Source: Comamonadaceae bacterium (GTDB lineage Bacteria; Pseudomonadota; Gammaproteobacteria; Burkholderiales; Burkholderiaceae_C). Taken from it: a DNA stretch of 14,992 bases. Below are positions 6,184 to 12,806 of this stretch, one piece after another. The notes beneath the pieces were generated by a model. That model did no database searches. It was given only the letters and a program-made list of their open reading frames with translations, and was not told the origin of the DNA. The stretch is taken from NCBI GenBank assembly GCA_027490555.1, contig JAIXXW010000234.1, positions 1 to 14,992 on the forward strand, read 5' to 3'. Each line of letters starts with the position of its first letter. The stretch's first letter is position 1. Position numbers and translations under genes: made by a program.

Positions 6184-7808
6184 TCACCCAGGCAATGTTG
6201 CGACAATTTTTTCAGGTGGCCCAATACGGGCTCAATGGTGAAAGCGGATGGTCTTTGTTGGCCATGGCGTGTGTCACAAGCAAGGACCTTGTCCAGTGCG
6301 CTTTTCGGGATGTTGTCCATGCCATGCAGTGCACCCAGCAGGCCGCCCACAATGCAGGCGTTGGTGTCCGTGTCTCCACCTCTGACCAGCGTTTCGAGGA
6401 TGGCCTTTTGAAAAGGCGTGGCTCTGTACAAGTGATGAAACGCATAGGTGAAGCCGTAACGGACAAACCCGGCCATGGGGTGCGCGGGTGGCAGATTACC
6501 TTCTTGGGCATCTTGCAGCCACTGACTGACTTCCTCGCTGGTGCTTTGTGCGTGGTTCAGGGCCACTGCAAAAGCGCCCTTGTGATCCCCTGGTTTCTGA
6601 ATCAAATGGCGGATGGCCAGCACGTAGGCTGCTGTGGACACCTGGCAGGCAGGATTTGGATGCGTTAAACATGCGTCTGCACAGGCCATCGCAATGGTTT
6701 GCTCTACCGTCATGTTGACCGCTGCTATCCCTAATGGTGTTGCACGCATCAAGCTGCCATTGGCTTTGGATTCACTGTTGTAGTCCAGTGCTTGCTCAGC
6801 GATCAAGTCAGCCGCACGCACCCCATAGCGCTCCGACTTGGGAATGCGCAGGGCGCTGGATGTGGCATTGCCAATATCAAATGGATGGGAGGCCTCCCAA
6901 TCGCAATAGGCTTTGGCCACTGTCAGTGGGTCGTATTGGCCCTGACCGAGTACCAATGCCCGTAGCAAACTGACAGTCATCTCGCCGTCGTCGGTGAACT
7001 GCCCCGGAGCCAAGTCAAACACCCCACCGCCAGGCATGTCAAAAGCCAGCTCGCACTCTTTGGGTGTGGGTTGATGACCCAGGAATTCGAGGACTCCACC
7101 AGCGGCATCCCCCGTCAAGGCTCCTAAAACGGCACCGTATGCACTTTGCTCCGAGCGGCTGAGTTCTTTGTTTGTGTTCATTTTGACTGTAGATCTTCCG
7201 AGATTTTGCATGATGACCTGGACATGGCTTTTAAGGGCCGGTGATGGCATGTGGGTGCAGTGGCCCTGAGCGTCATCGATCAAGTCATTGACACTGACCG
7301 TTGCTTGCAACAAGCCGAGCAATTGGCTGTACGCCGAGTCGCCCAAGAGCTTCTTCCAGCTGTCGGAGTAGGGGCTTTGCGAGACCGCCGCTTCGATGGT
7401 CTGCACACCTTGCCATGTCAGCTCAGCTTTTTGGGCTTTGCGCAAATCAGACCACCTCTGAACCATCCACCCGGGGTATTCAGGGTTTAAGCGCCCAATC
7501 TCGTTGTGAAAAAATGATCTGCACTCCTCCAGCGGAGACTCTTCATCCCATCCTCTTGGAATCATCCGAAATGTGACCGTTGGGCACCGGGGATCGACTT
7601 TCTCACAAAAACCTTCTTGGTAGCCGGAGGGGCCACCTCTGAGACTGAATTTGTAACGAACGCCTTCAATGGCCCAAAGCGGACCCGACCAACCACCGTA
7701 ACTGGCCATAGGATTGACACACATGGCCAATCTACCTTCCATCACACGGAGTTCTCCGACATGAGGCGCTTGATCTGACCGTCGCCTGTATTTGTTTGAA
7801 TCTTGCAT
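6180..7808 (-). CDS. ADP-ribosylglycohydrolase with uncharacterised N-terminal domain
   Basis: Residues 210-542 are a full DraG/ARH-type ADP-ribosylglycohydrolase, which removes ADP-ribose from modified proteins or related substrates with a two-metal centre. Visible motifs are YGAVLGALTGDAAGG, FTDDGEMT (metal ligands Thr272-Asp274), NGSLMRATPLGI, THPNPACQVSTAAYVLAI and RGGDTDTNACIVGGLLGALHG (Asp479, Asp481). The first 209 residues carry no domain I recognise; they begin polar and include ASYGGWSGPLWAIEGVRYKF and a helical stretch. The ATG at 7808 was chosen over TTG 7859 because of an upstream AGGC and a normal initiator; ATGs at 7742 and 7724 are also possible. An ATG at 7181 would yield a stand-alone 333-residue ARH, the ordinary family size, so dual products are conceivable. 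The stop overlaps the VRR-NUC start. Function is inferred as reversal of ADP-ribosylation in a conflict or regulatory setting. Confidence 0.85.
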   Translation of the reverse strand: MQDSNKYRRRSDQAPHVGELRVMEGRLAMCVNPMASYGGWSGPLWAIEGVRYKFSLRGGPSGYQEGFCEKVDPRCPTVTFRMIPRGWDEESPLEECRSFFHNEIGRLNPEYPGWMVQRWSDLRKAQKAELTWQGVQTIEAAVSQSPYSDSWKKLLGDSAYSQLLGLLQATVSVNDLIDDAQGHCTHMPSPALKSHVQVIMQNLGRSTVKMNTNKELSRSEQSAYGAVLGALTGDAAGGVLEFLGHQPTPKECELAFDMPGGGVFDLAPGQFTDDGEMTVSLLRALVLGQGQYDPLTVAKAYCDWEASHPFDIGNATSSALRIPKSERYGVRAADLIAEQALDYNSESKANGSLMRATPLGIAAVNMTVEQTIAMACADACLTHPNPACQVSTAAYVLAIRHLIQKPGDHKGAFAVALNHAQSTSEEVSQWLQDAQEGNLPPAHPMAGFVRYGFTYAFHHLYRATPFQKAILETLVRGGDTDTNACIVGGLLGALHGMDNIPKSALDKVLACDTRHGQQRPSAFTIEPVLGHLKKLSQHCLGE

Positions 7809-7817
7809 GACTTGCCT

Positions 7818-7836
7818 GGTTCTGATCCGGCCCCGG
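7818..7836 (+). repeat. Putative attR: degenerate copy of tRNA-Leu 3' end
   Basis: GGTTCTGATCCGGCCCCGG matches the tRNA-Leu segment at 3183-3201 in 16 of 19 bases and in the same orientation; a TGCC also precedes both copies, offset by one base. It sits ten bases upstream of the first islet gene, where sequence composition returns towards that of the backbone. It may mark the far end of a tRNA-anchored insertion. A ten-base part of the motif also appears by chance at 12243-12252 on the other strand, so the evidence is suggestive only. Confidence 0.4.
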
Positions 7837-8070
7837 TGGCCGAATTCCTTTTTCAGCAAATCACATAAATCAACAAGCTGTCAAATAAGACGATCTGAAC
7901 GGCAAGTACCTACGGTAAGGTTTCCGACTGATTTAGTAGGAATAAGCGGCATCACGCAAAAACACATCCTGGTGATGACAGCCACTGGTTAATTCAACAG
8001 CCCCACAGGCTCTCATCCTGAGCCTTGCCCACCGCACCATCACAGCCCTGACCAACCCAAGGAGCCTGTG

Positions 8071-9387
8071 ATGACCCAACCGACGATTGTTTTTTCTCCG
8101 CTGCAAGCGGGTGTGCCTGCCGCAGGCGGTGCGCTGGACGTGCTGGTGCGGGTGCAGGCGCCTGACCGCCCTGCCGATTTGGCTGCCACCCATTTGCCCA
8201 AACGCCTGGCTTTGGTGGTGGACCGCTCGGGCAGCATGAACGGTCAACCGTTGGATGAGGCTTTGCGCTGCGTGGCCCACATTGCCAGCCACTTGACGCC
8301 GCAAGACGCGATGGCGCTGGTGGTGTACGACGACCAGGTGGACACGCTGCTGCCTTTGCAGCCCATGCGTTCGGCCGATGCGGTGGCCAATGCGATCGCG
8401 GGTGTGCAAGCCGGCGGCATGACCGACCTGCATGGCGGCTGGCTGGCGGGTGCCCTGCAGCTGGAGGGCGGCACCGAGCAGACGGTGTCGCGGGTGATTT
8501 TGTTGTCCGATGGTCAAGCCAACCGCGGCGAGACGAATGTAGCGGCCATCGAGGCGCAGTGCCGAGAGTGGCTGGGCCGGGGGGTGAGCACCACCACGGT
8601 GGGTTTGGGGCCCAAATTCAATGAGGCGTTGATGATCGGCATGGCCCGCACCGGCGGTGGGCAAAGCTATTTCGGCCAGACGGCCACCGACCTGTACGAC
8701 AGTTTTGACGAAGAGCTGTCTTTGCTGCAGGCCATGTACTTGCGGGATATCGGGCTCAAGCTGTTGCCCGCGCCAGGGGTGATTGTGGAGATGGTCAGCC
8801 CTGCCCTGCAGCTGGACAACGGCAGCTGGCGCATGACCGACCTGGCCTGGGGCGCCGAGACATGGCTGGCGGTGCGCCTGCACCTGAGCCCTGCCGCTGC
8901 TGGGACGAGCCGTGACCTGTTGGCCGCCAGCGTGAGCGGCACCGCCTTGGACGGCACCCCGCTGCAGGCCCATGCGCCTGTGCTGCAACTGCCGGTGCTG
9001 GACGCCGCCGCACTGCAGGCCCTGCCCCGCAACGAAACGGCCTACACCCGGCTGGAAGAGCTGGCCTTTGCCAAAGCCTCCGAGCAGTTGCACCAGCTGG
9101 CCAAGCGCGGCGACCTGCAAGCCACGCAGCGGGCATTGGGCGTGCTGGAAAAGCGCTTTGGGCATCACCCCTGGCTGAAAGCCAAGATTGAACAATTGCG
9201 CCAACTGGCCGATGAAGACAGCGAAATGATGGCCAAGGAGGTGAACTACTCCACGATCCGCATGTCCAAACGCTTGGTCTCCAAGCAAGAGACAGCCTAC
9301 GCGGGTGACGAGACCGACACCAGCAATTCGGTCATGCCTTCTTTCTTGCGTAAGAAGCTGAGCGAGGGCAAGGGCAAGCAGCACTGA
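8071..9387 (+). CDS. von Willebrand factor type A domain protein
   Basis: This 438-residue VWA protein carries a complete MIDAS metal site: DRSGSMNG (Asp51, Ser53, Ser55), Thr118 in GGMTDLHGG and Asp147 in LLSDGQANRGET. Such domains bind a protein partner through a divalent cation. After the VWA domain comes a beta-rich region (about 225-330), then a helical C-terminal part (TAYTRLEELAFAKASEQLHQ, residues 329 onward) and a charged tail. There is no signal peptide or membrane segment, so it is probably cytoplasmic, unlike most Ca-activated channel-type relatives. The ATG at 8071 has AAGGAG six bases upstream; the GTG at 8068 is too close to that site. It is separated from the metallophosphoesterase by 15 bases. 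No AAA+ MoxR-type partner is adjacent, so its partner and role are unknown. Confidence 0.88.
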   Translation: MTQPTIVFSPLQAGVPAAGGALDVLVRVQAPDRPADLAATHLPKRLALVVDRSGSMNGQPLDEALRCVAHIASHLTPQDAMALVVYDDQVDTLLPLQPMRSADAVANAIAGVQAGGMTDLHGGWLAGALQLEGGTEQTVSRVILLSDGQANRGETNVAAIEAQCREWLGRGVSTTTVGLGPKFNEALMIGMARTGGGQSYFGQTATDLYDSFDEELSLLQAMYLRDIGLKLLPAPGVIVEMVSPALQLDNGSWRMTDLAWGAETWLAVRLHLSPAAAGTSRDLLAASVSGTALDGTPLQAHAPVLQLPVLDAAALQALPRNETAYTRLEELAFAKASEQLHQLAKRGDLQATQRALGVLEKRFGHHPWLKAKIEQLRQLADEDSEMMAKEVNYSTIRMSKRLVSKQETAYAGDETDTSNSVMPSFLRKKLSEGKGKQH

Positions 9388-9402
9388 CATAGACTGTGCG
9401 CC

Positions 9403-10221
9403 ATGGCCCACATCAAGACACCTGATCGCGGCTTTTGGAAGTTGGCCATGGCGCTCACGGTCGCCCTGTTGCTGGGCTACGGTTTCCTCATCGAGCCGCG
9501 ATGGGTGGTGGTGACCTCTTTACAAAAACAAGTGGGTTTGAAGGGTGCGATCTTCAAAATTGCACAACTGTCAGACCTGCACCTCTCGGGCATGGGGGAG
9601 GTGGAAGAGGCCACCTTGCGTCACGTGAAGGCACTGCAACCCGATTTGATTTTGCTCACAGGTGACGTGATCGCGGATCGCCATGCCTTGCCGGCACTCG
9701 AAGACTTCTTGAAAAGTCTGCCAGCCGCTATCAAGGTCGCCACCCTGGGCAATTGGGAGCACTGGTCTGGCGTTGACTTGCAGCAGTTGTCTGCCCTGTA
9801 CAAGCGCCACCAAGTGCGGCTTTTGGTCAATGCGTGCATGCCGCTGGTGGTCAATGGCGTGCAACTGAGTGTGTCCGGGCTGGACGACTACACGGCTGGC
9901 CAGCCCGATCTGGTGCGCACTCTGCAGCAATGCACCCCGGGCGCACCGATCATCCTGGCGCAGCATTCACCCGGCATGTTTGACGAAGCACCCTCCCCCG
10001 AGCTGGGCCAGATTGTTTACAGCCTGGCAGGGCACACACACGGCGGCCAAGTGGCCATCGGCCAAAATGCGCTTTTCACGCCCAGAGGCAGTGGGCGGTA
10101 TGTGGCGGGCAGCTACCAGACGGCTTGGGGTGATTTGTATGTTTCACGCGGCATCGGCACCTCGGTCATTCCCCTGCGCATCGGCGCACGGCCAGAGATG
10201 GTGTTGCTGGAGTTGCGATGA
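9403..10221 (+). CDS. Membrane-anchored metallophosphoesterase (YkuE-like)
   Basis: This 272-residue calcineurin-type metallophosphoesterase has one N-terminal hydrophobic anchor (about residues 13-30, LAMALTVALLLGYGFL), placing the catalytic domain outside the cytoplasmic membrane. The metal-binding motifs follow in order: SDLH (57-60), TGDV (86-89), LGNWEHW (115-121), AQHSP (186-190) and AGHTHGGQ (209-216). This order matches the COG1408/YkuE group, some of which act on UDP-diacylglucosamine or other membrane-associated phosphoesters. The usual GNHE is GNWE here, so the classical catalytic histidine is replaced by Trp118 while the metal ligand Asn117 stays. The start at 9403 lacks an obvious ribosome site; translation may rely on readthrough from the VWA gene 15 bases upstream. 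The family is sure, the substrate unknown. Confidence 0.9.
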   Translation: MAHIKTPDRGFWKLAMALTVALLLGYGFLIEPRWVVVTSLQKQVGLKGAIFKIAQLSDLHLSGMGEVEEATLRHVKALQPDLILLTGDVIADRHALPALEDFLKSLPAAIKVATLGNWEHWSGVDLQQLSALYKRHQVRLLVNACMPLVVNGVQLSVSGLDDYTAGQPDLVRTLQQCTPGAPIILAQHSPGMFDEAPSPELGQIVYSLAGHTHGGQVAIGQNALFTPRGSGRYVAGSYQTAWGDLYVSRGIGTSVIPLRIGARPEMVLLELR

Positions 10222-10267
10222 AGATGACAAACCCGAATCAATTCAACCTTGAACAACCCTTCAACCC

Positions 10268-11011
10268 ATGACCAGCATTGCCGGCTACAACATCAGCGCA
10301 GCGCCCTGCTGCGGCAAAACCTACCGGACCCTGCGTTACCGGTCCATGAACTTCTCTGCCTGGGAGTATTGGACAGACGGCCACACCGAGGGTGGGCTCA
10401 TGCCGACTGGATACGGTTTGCGCAAGTGCGTGTGTGGCGCTTTTTTTCTGCGCAGAGAGATGGTGGATTTGGTTGAGGTGGACAAATCAGAGTTGGACCA
10501 CCCCAGCACTGTGCACCCCGACGACTTGCCCAAGGCCATTGCACAAGCACGCAACGATCAAGTGGAGATGGCTGCGCGGCTGGAGTATTGGCAACACCTG
10601 AACCACAGCTACCGAGAACGCTACCGCGCGCACCGCGATGCCGAGGAAGCGGCCAACCGAGCGAATTGGGCATTGGCCCATCCGGACAAGCGAAGCCTTT
10701 GGCAAAAATGGCGCCGAGTGCCTGCGCCCACCTACGTCCGGTCAAGCAGCAGCCCCAACACCCACCCGCCTTTTGAGCCCACCCGTGTTCAACAAGACAA
10801 TATGCGCGCCCTGCTCGTGCTGCTCAACCAAGACGACAAGCGCAAGAGACACTTGGAAGAGATTGTTGAGCTGCACCGGGAACTGGGAGAGTTTGCAGAA
10901 GCGGCCCAAGCCCTGGACGAATACCAAGACATCGACCGCAGCACTGTCAGCGAGTTGCTGGCCGATTTGGTGAAGAACAGGGCAACAGCCCCTGTGCGCT
11001 TTCGCTTGTGA
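10268..11011 (+). CDS. Uncharacterised protein with possible Cys metal site and helical C-terminus
   Basis: I cannot name this 247-residue protein. Near the N-terminus are two cysteine pairs, Cys14-Cys15 (SAAPCCGKTYRTLRY) and Cys54/Cys56 (GLRKCVCGAFFL). They frame an aromatic segment (NFSAWEYWTDG), which together suggest a small zinc-binding module. Residues 90-150 are charged and helical with many Arg/Glu/Ala. After a proline/serine linker (about 150-175) comes a second helical part (LEEIVELHRELGEFAEAAQAL) that resembles a degenerate tetratricopeptide hairpin. No signal peptide or membrane segment is present. An in-frame TGA at 10250-10252 limits the start to ATG 10268; no good Shine-Dalgarno precedes it. 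It follows the metallophosphoesterase by 46 bases on the same strand. Codon use and GC resemble the backbone, so it is a real gene. Confidence 0.75.
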   Translation: MTSIAGYNISAAPCCGKTYRTLRYRSMNFSAWEYWTDGHTEGGLMPTGYGLRKCVCGAFFLRREMVDLVEVDKSELDHPSTVHPDDLPKAIAQARNDQVEMAARLEYWQHLNHSYRERYRAHRDAEEAANRANWALAHPDKRSLWQKWRRVPAPTYVRSSSSPNTHPPFEPTRVQQDNMRALLVLLNQDDKRKRHLEEIVELHRELGEFAEAAQALDEYQDIDRSTVSELLADLVKNRATAPVRFRL

Positions 11012-11064
11012 AATTTCACGCATCTGCCCCGCGCATGGCAGCCTCGGGCTGAGGCGGATGGTGG

Positions 11065-11556
11065 CTATTTTTTCTGCCTGAACACCCAGGGCGCCACGGG
11101 CGCTGCGTCTTGCCAAAGGCCCAGGCCTTGCTCGCGTGCCTGTTTTTCGGCGCGGTCATAGCGTTCGCGGTCCTCAGCGGATTGCTCGTCTTGGTAGTCC
11201 TTGAAATGCCAGGCCAGGCCGCGCCTGACTTGTTCCAGGCAAATGTCGATGTCGCCCAGCATCACTTGCCCGACCGTGCGGCCAAACCGGTCTTTTTTGT
11301 ACGCGTGGACCTGAATGGTTTTGCCGTGGACCATCTTGGACAGCGATTCTTTGGATTTTTGGCCATAGGCCTGCTTGATTTCCGGGGCGTCGATGCCTTG
11401 CAGTCGAATCTTGTATTGCCGTTTTTCAGCATCCAACAGGGTGAGGCTGTCCCCGTCGGACACCCCGACCACCCGGCCTTGCAAGACAGGGGCTGCGTTG
11501 GCATTGCAGACCAACAAAGCCATCAACATCATCAAAAATGACAAAACTCTCTTCAT
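11065..11556 (-). CDS. Secreted thermonuclease-family (SNase-like) nuclease
   Basis: This 163-residue protein has a staphylococcal-nuclease fold that hydrolyses DNA and RNA with calcium. A signal peptide is clear: basic MKR, hydrophobic core to residue 17 and an ANA cleavage site after Ala21, so the enzyme is exported. Catalytic residues are Arg51 and Glu59 in YKIRLQGIDAPEIKQAYGQK and Arg93 in KKDRFGRTVG, with Asp36 and Asp56 as probable metal ligands. The C-terminal helix (EDRERYDRAEKQAREQGLGLW) is typical of Gram-negative homologues. The ATG at 11556 has no Shine-Dalgarno and lies in the eight-base loop of a strong predicted hairpin. It converges on the uncharacterised gene at 10268-11011, with about 50 bases between. 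A role in nutrient scavenging from extracellular DNA is plausible. Confidence 0.92.
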   Translation of the reverse strand: MKRVLSFLMMLMALLVCNANAAPVLQGRVVGVSDGDSLTLLDAEKRQYKIRLQGIDAPEIKQAYGQKSKESLSKMVHGKTIQVHAYKKDRFGRTVGQVMLGDIDICLEQVRRGLAWHFKDYQDEQSAEDRERYDRAEKQAREQGLGLWQDAAPVAPWVFRQKK

Positions 11557-11570
11557 TTTGAGAGTTTGTC
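11540..11570 (-). promoter_or_regulatory. Hairpin presenting the thermonuclease start codon in its loop
   Basis: Read as mRNA, GACAAACTCTC (11570-11560), loop AAAATGAA (11559-11552) and GAGAGTTTTGTC (11551-11540) form an 11-pair stem with one bulged T. The ATG of the nuclease (11556-11554) is wholly in the loop. No ribosome-binding site is visible upstream. The structure could gate initiation, or the palindrome could be a DNA operator overlapping the start. Confidence 0.6.
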
Positions 11571-11574
11571 ACAT

Positions 11575-11603
11575 GCATAGCCATCTTTATTGATTGGTTA
11601 TGC
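11575..11603 (-). repeat. Second hairpin in the thermonuclease leader
   Basis: Arms GCATAGCCA (11575-11583) and TGGTTATGC (11595-11603) pair over nine positions; the one non-Watson-Crick position reads A/C in the minus-strand transcript and G-T on the other strand. The loop is 11 bases. It lies four bases from the start-codon hairpin, so the leader could fold into two tandem stems. The flanking gap to 11752 holds no gene that I see. It does hold a looser inverted pair, TCAGGGC (11681-11687) with GCCCTGA (11722-11728), near the end of the upstream Bug gene. Confidence 0.4.
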
Positions 11604-11752
11604 GTTAGCCGCTTTCTGGCGGACTCACCCCACAGGCCTGTCACCGCAGAACATGCCTTAGATCACGCCAGCCTCATTCATCAGGGCAGATCTGGTTTTA
11701 TTCAAACACCTGCTGCGTATCGCCCTGACAACCTATCGCCCCGGCTGCGCCC

Positions 11753-12730
11753 TCACTGGGCCGTGATTTTCCGCTCGCGGATGATGCGGCCCCAGGTGGC
11801 GGTTTCCCTGGCCATGTAGCGGGCCAATTCGTCGCGGGTGCCCGGCATGGGCGTCAGGCCATGCTTGTTCAGCTGGTCCACCACATCCGGGGCGGTCAGC
11901 ACCTTGACCAGTTCTGCATGCCAGCGGTCCAGCACGGGCGTGGGGACTTTGGATGAGGCCACAAAGGCGTACCAGTTGGTGGCGCTGAAGCCGGGATAGC
12001 CCGACTCGGCGATGGTGGGCACCTGGGGCAAGCCGTTCAAGCGCTGCGTGCCTGTGCTGGCCAGTGGCACCACTTTGCCCGCTTCGATGTGCGGGGCGGC
12101 TGTGGCAAAGGTGGCGTACCAGGCGGCCACACGGCCGCCCAGCAGGTCTTGCAGGGCCGCTGCGCCGCCTTTGTAGGGCACATGCACCGTGTCGATCTTG
12201 GCCATGTCGTTGAGCAACTCACCGGCCAGATGCGATGCCGAGCCGGGGCCGGTAGATGCAAAGTCCAGCTTGCCCGGGTCTTTTTTGGCGGCGGCGATGA
12301 ACTCGGCAAAGGACTTGATGCCTGTGCCCGGGTGCACCACCAGCACGTTGGGGAAATTCACCGCCATGGTCAGCGGTGCCAGGTCCTTCACCGGGTCGTA
12401 GGGCAGCTTCATCATGTTGGGGGCGATGCTCAGCGGACCGACCGATCCGAACAGCAACACGCTGCCGTCCGCAGGCCCGGTGGCGGTGTATTGGTGGGCG
12501 ATGTTGCCGCCGGCACCGGCCTTGTTCTCGACGGTGACCGAGACCCCGAGGTTCTCACCCAGCTTTTTGGCAATGATGCGCGCGCCGATGTCGGCAGCCC
12601 CGCCGGGCACAAAGCCCACGACCATGTTGATGGTTTTTTTCGGTGGAAAGTCCTGTGCCGATGCGTGAGACCCAGGGGCCAGACACGCGGCCAGGGCGCA
12701 CAGAGAAGTCAGGAGCAAGTGACGGGGCAT
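11753..12730 (-). CDS. Tripartite tricarboxylate transporter substrate-binding protein (Bug/TctC family)
   Basis: This 325-residue periplasmic binding protein belongs to the Bug family, which captures small carboxylates and other metabolites for TctAB-type uptake or for signalling. The signal peptide runs from MPRHLLLTSLCALAACLA to SHASA, with probable cleavage before Gln26; LAAC at 13-16 also fits a lipobox loosely, so a lipoprotein is possible. The family hallmarks follow: VVGFVPGGAADIGARIIAKK, VENKAGAGGNIA, FASTGPGSASHLAGELL and VPYKGGAAALQDLLGG. The ATG at 12730 was chosen because it starts the signal peptide; the frame is open 20 codons further up to 12790 without meaning. No TctA/TctB membrane gene is in the window, as is usual for these orphan binding proteins. 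It follows the M20 peptidase by 76 bases on the same strand. The ligand cannot be read from sequence. Confidence 0.93.
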   Translation of the reverse strand: MPRHLLLTSLCALAACLAPGSHASAQDFPPKKTINMVVGFVPGGAADIGARIIAKKLGENLGVSVTVENKAGAGGNIAHQYTATGPADGSVLLFGSVGPLSIAPNMMKLPYDPVKDLAPLTMAVNFPNVLVVHPGTGIKSFAEFIAAAKKDPGKLDFASTGPGSASHLAGELLNDMAKIDTVHVPYKGGAAALQDLLGGRVAAWYATFATAAPHIEAGKVVPLASTGTQRLNGLPQVPTIAESGYPGFSATNWYAFVASSKVPTPVLDRWHAELVKVLTAPDVVDQLNKHGLTPMPGTRDELARYMARETATWGRIIRERKITAQ

Positions 12731-12806
12731 GGCGTTTGTTTCAATCCAAAAAAGGGGTTGGAGAATGCTCAGGGGCTTGGATGCGGGCACAGTGGCGCAC
12801 AGACGG

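Noticed and set aside
7856..7884. A TTGACA box (7884-7879, minus strand) as the promoter of the islet genes
   Set aside because: At 17 bases spacing the -10 would be ATTTGC, a very poor match. The -35-like hexamer alone is not enough to annotate a promoter.
8007..8025. Small hairpin AGGCTC/GAGCCT before the VWA gene
   Set aside because: Six pairs without a T run and 45 bases before the start; could be chance. The 7860-8070 gap otherwise shows no gene.
7933..9411. A 492-codon minus-strand frame opposite the VWA gene
   Set aside because: Its His/Gln/Arg-rich product is an antisense artefact of the well-supported VWA gene with MIDAS residues.
12243..12252. Another CCGGCCCCGG (minus strand) as a third att-like copy
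   Set aside because: Only ten GC-rich bases match, it is inside the Bug gene, and the flanking GGTTC is missing; it shows how easily short GC-rich matches arise.
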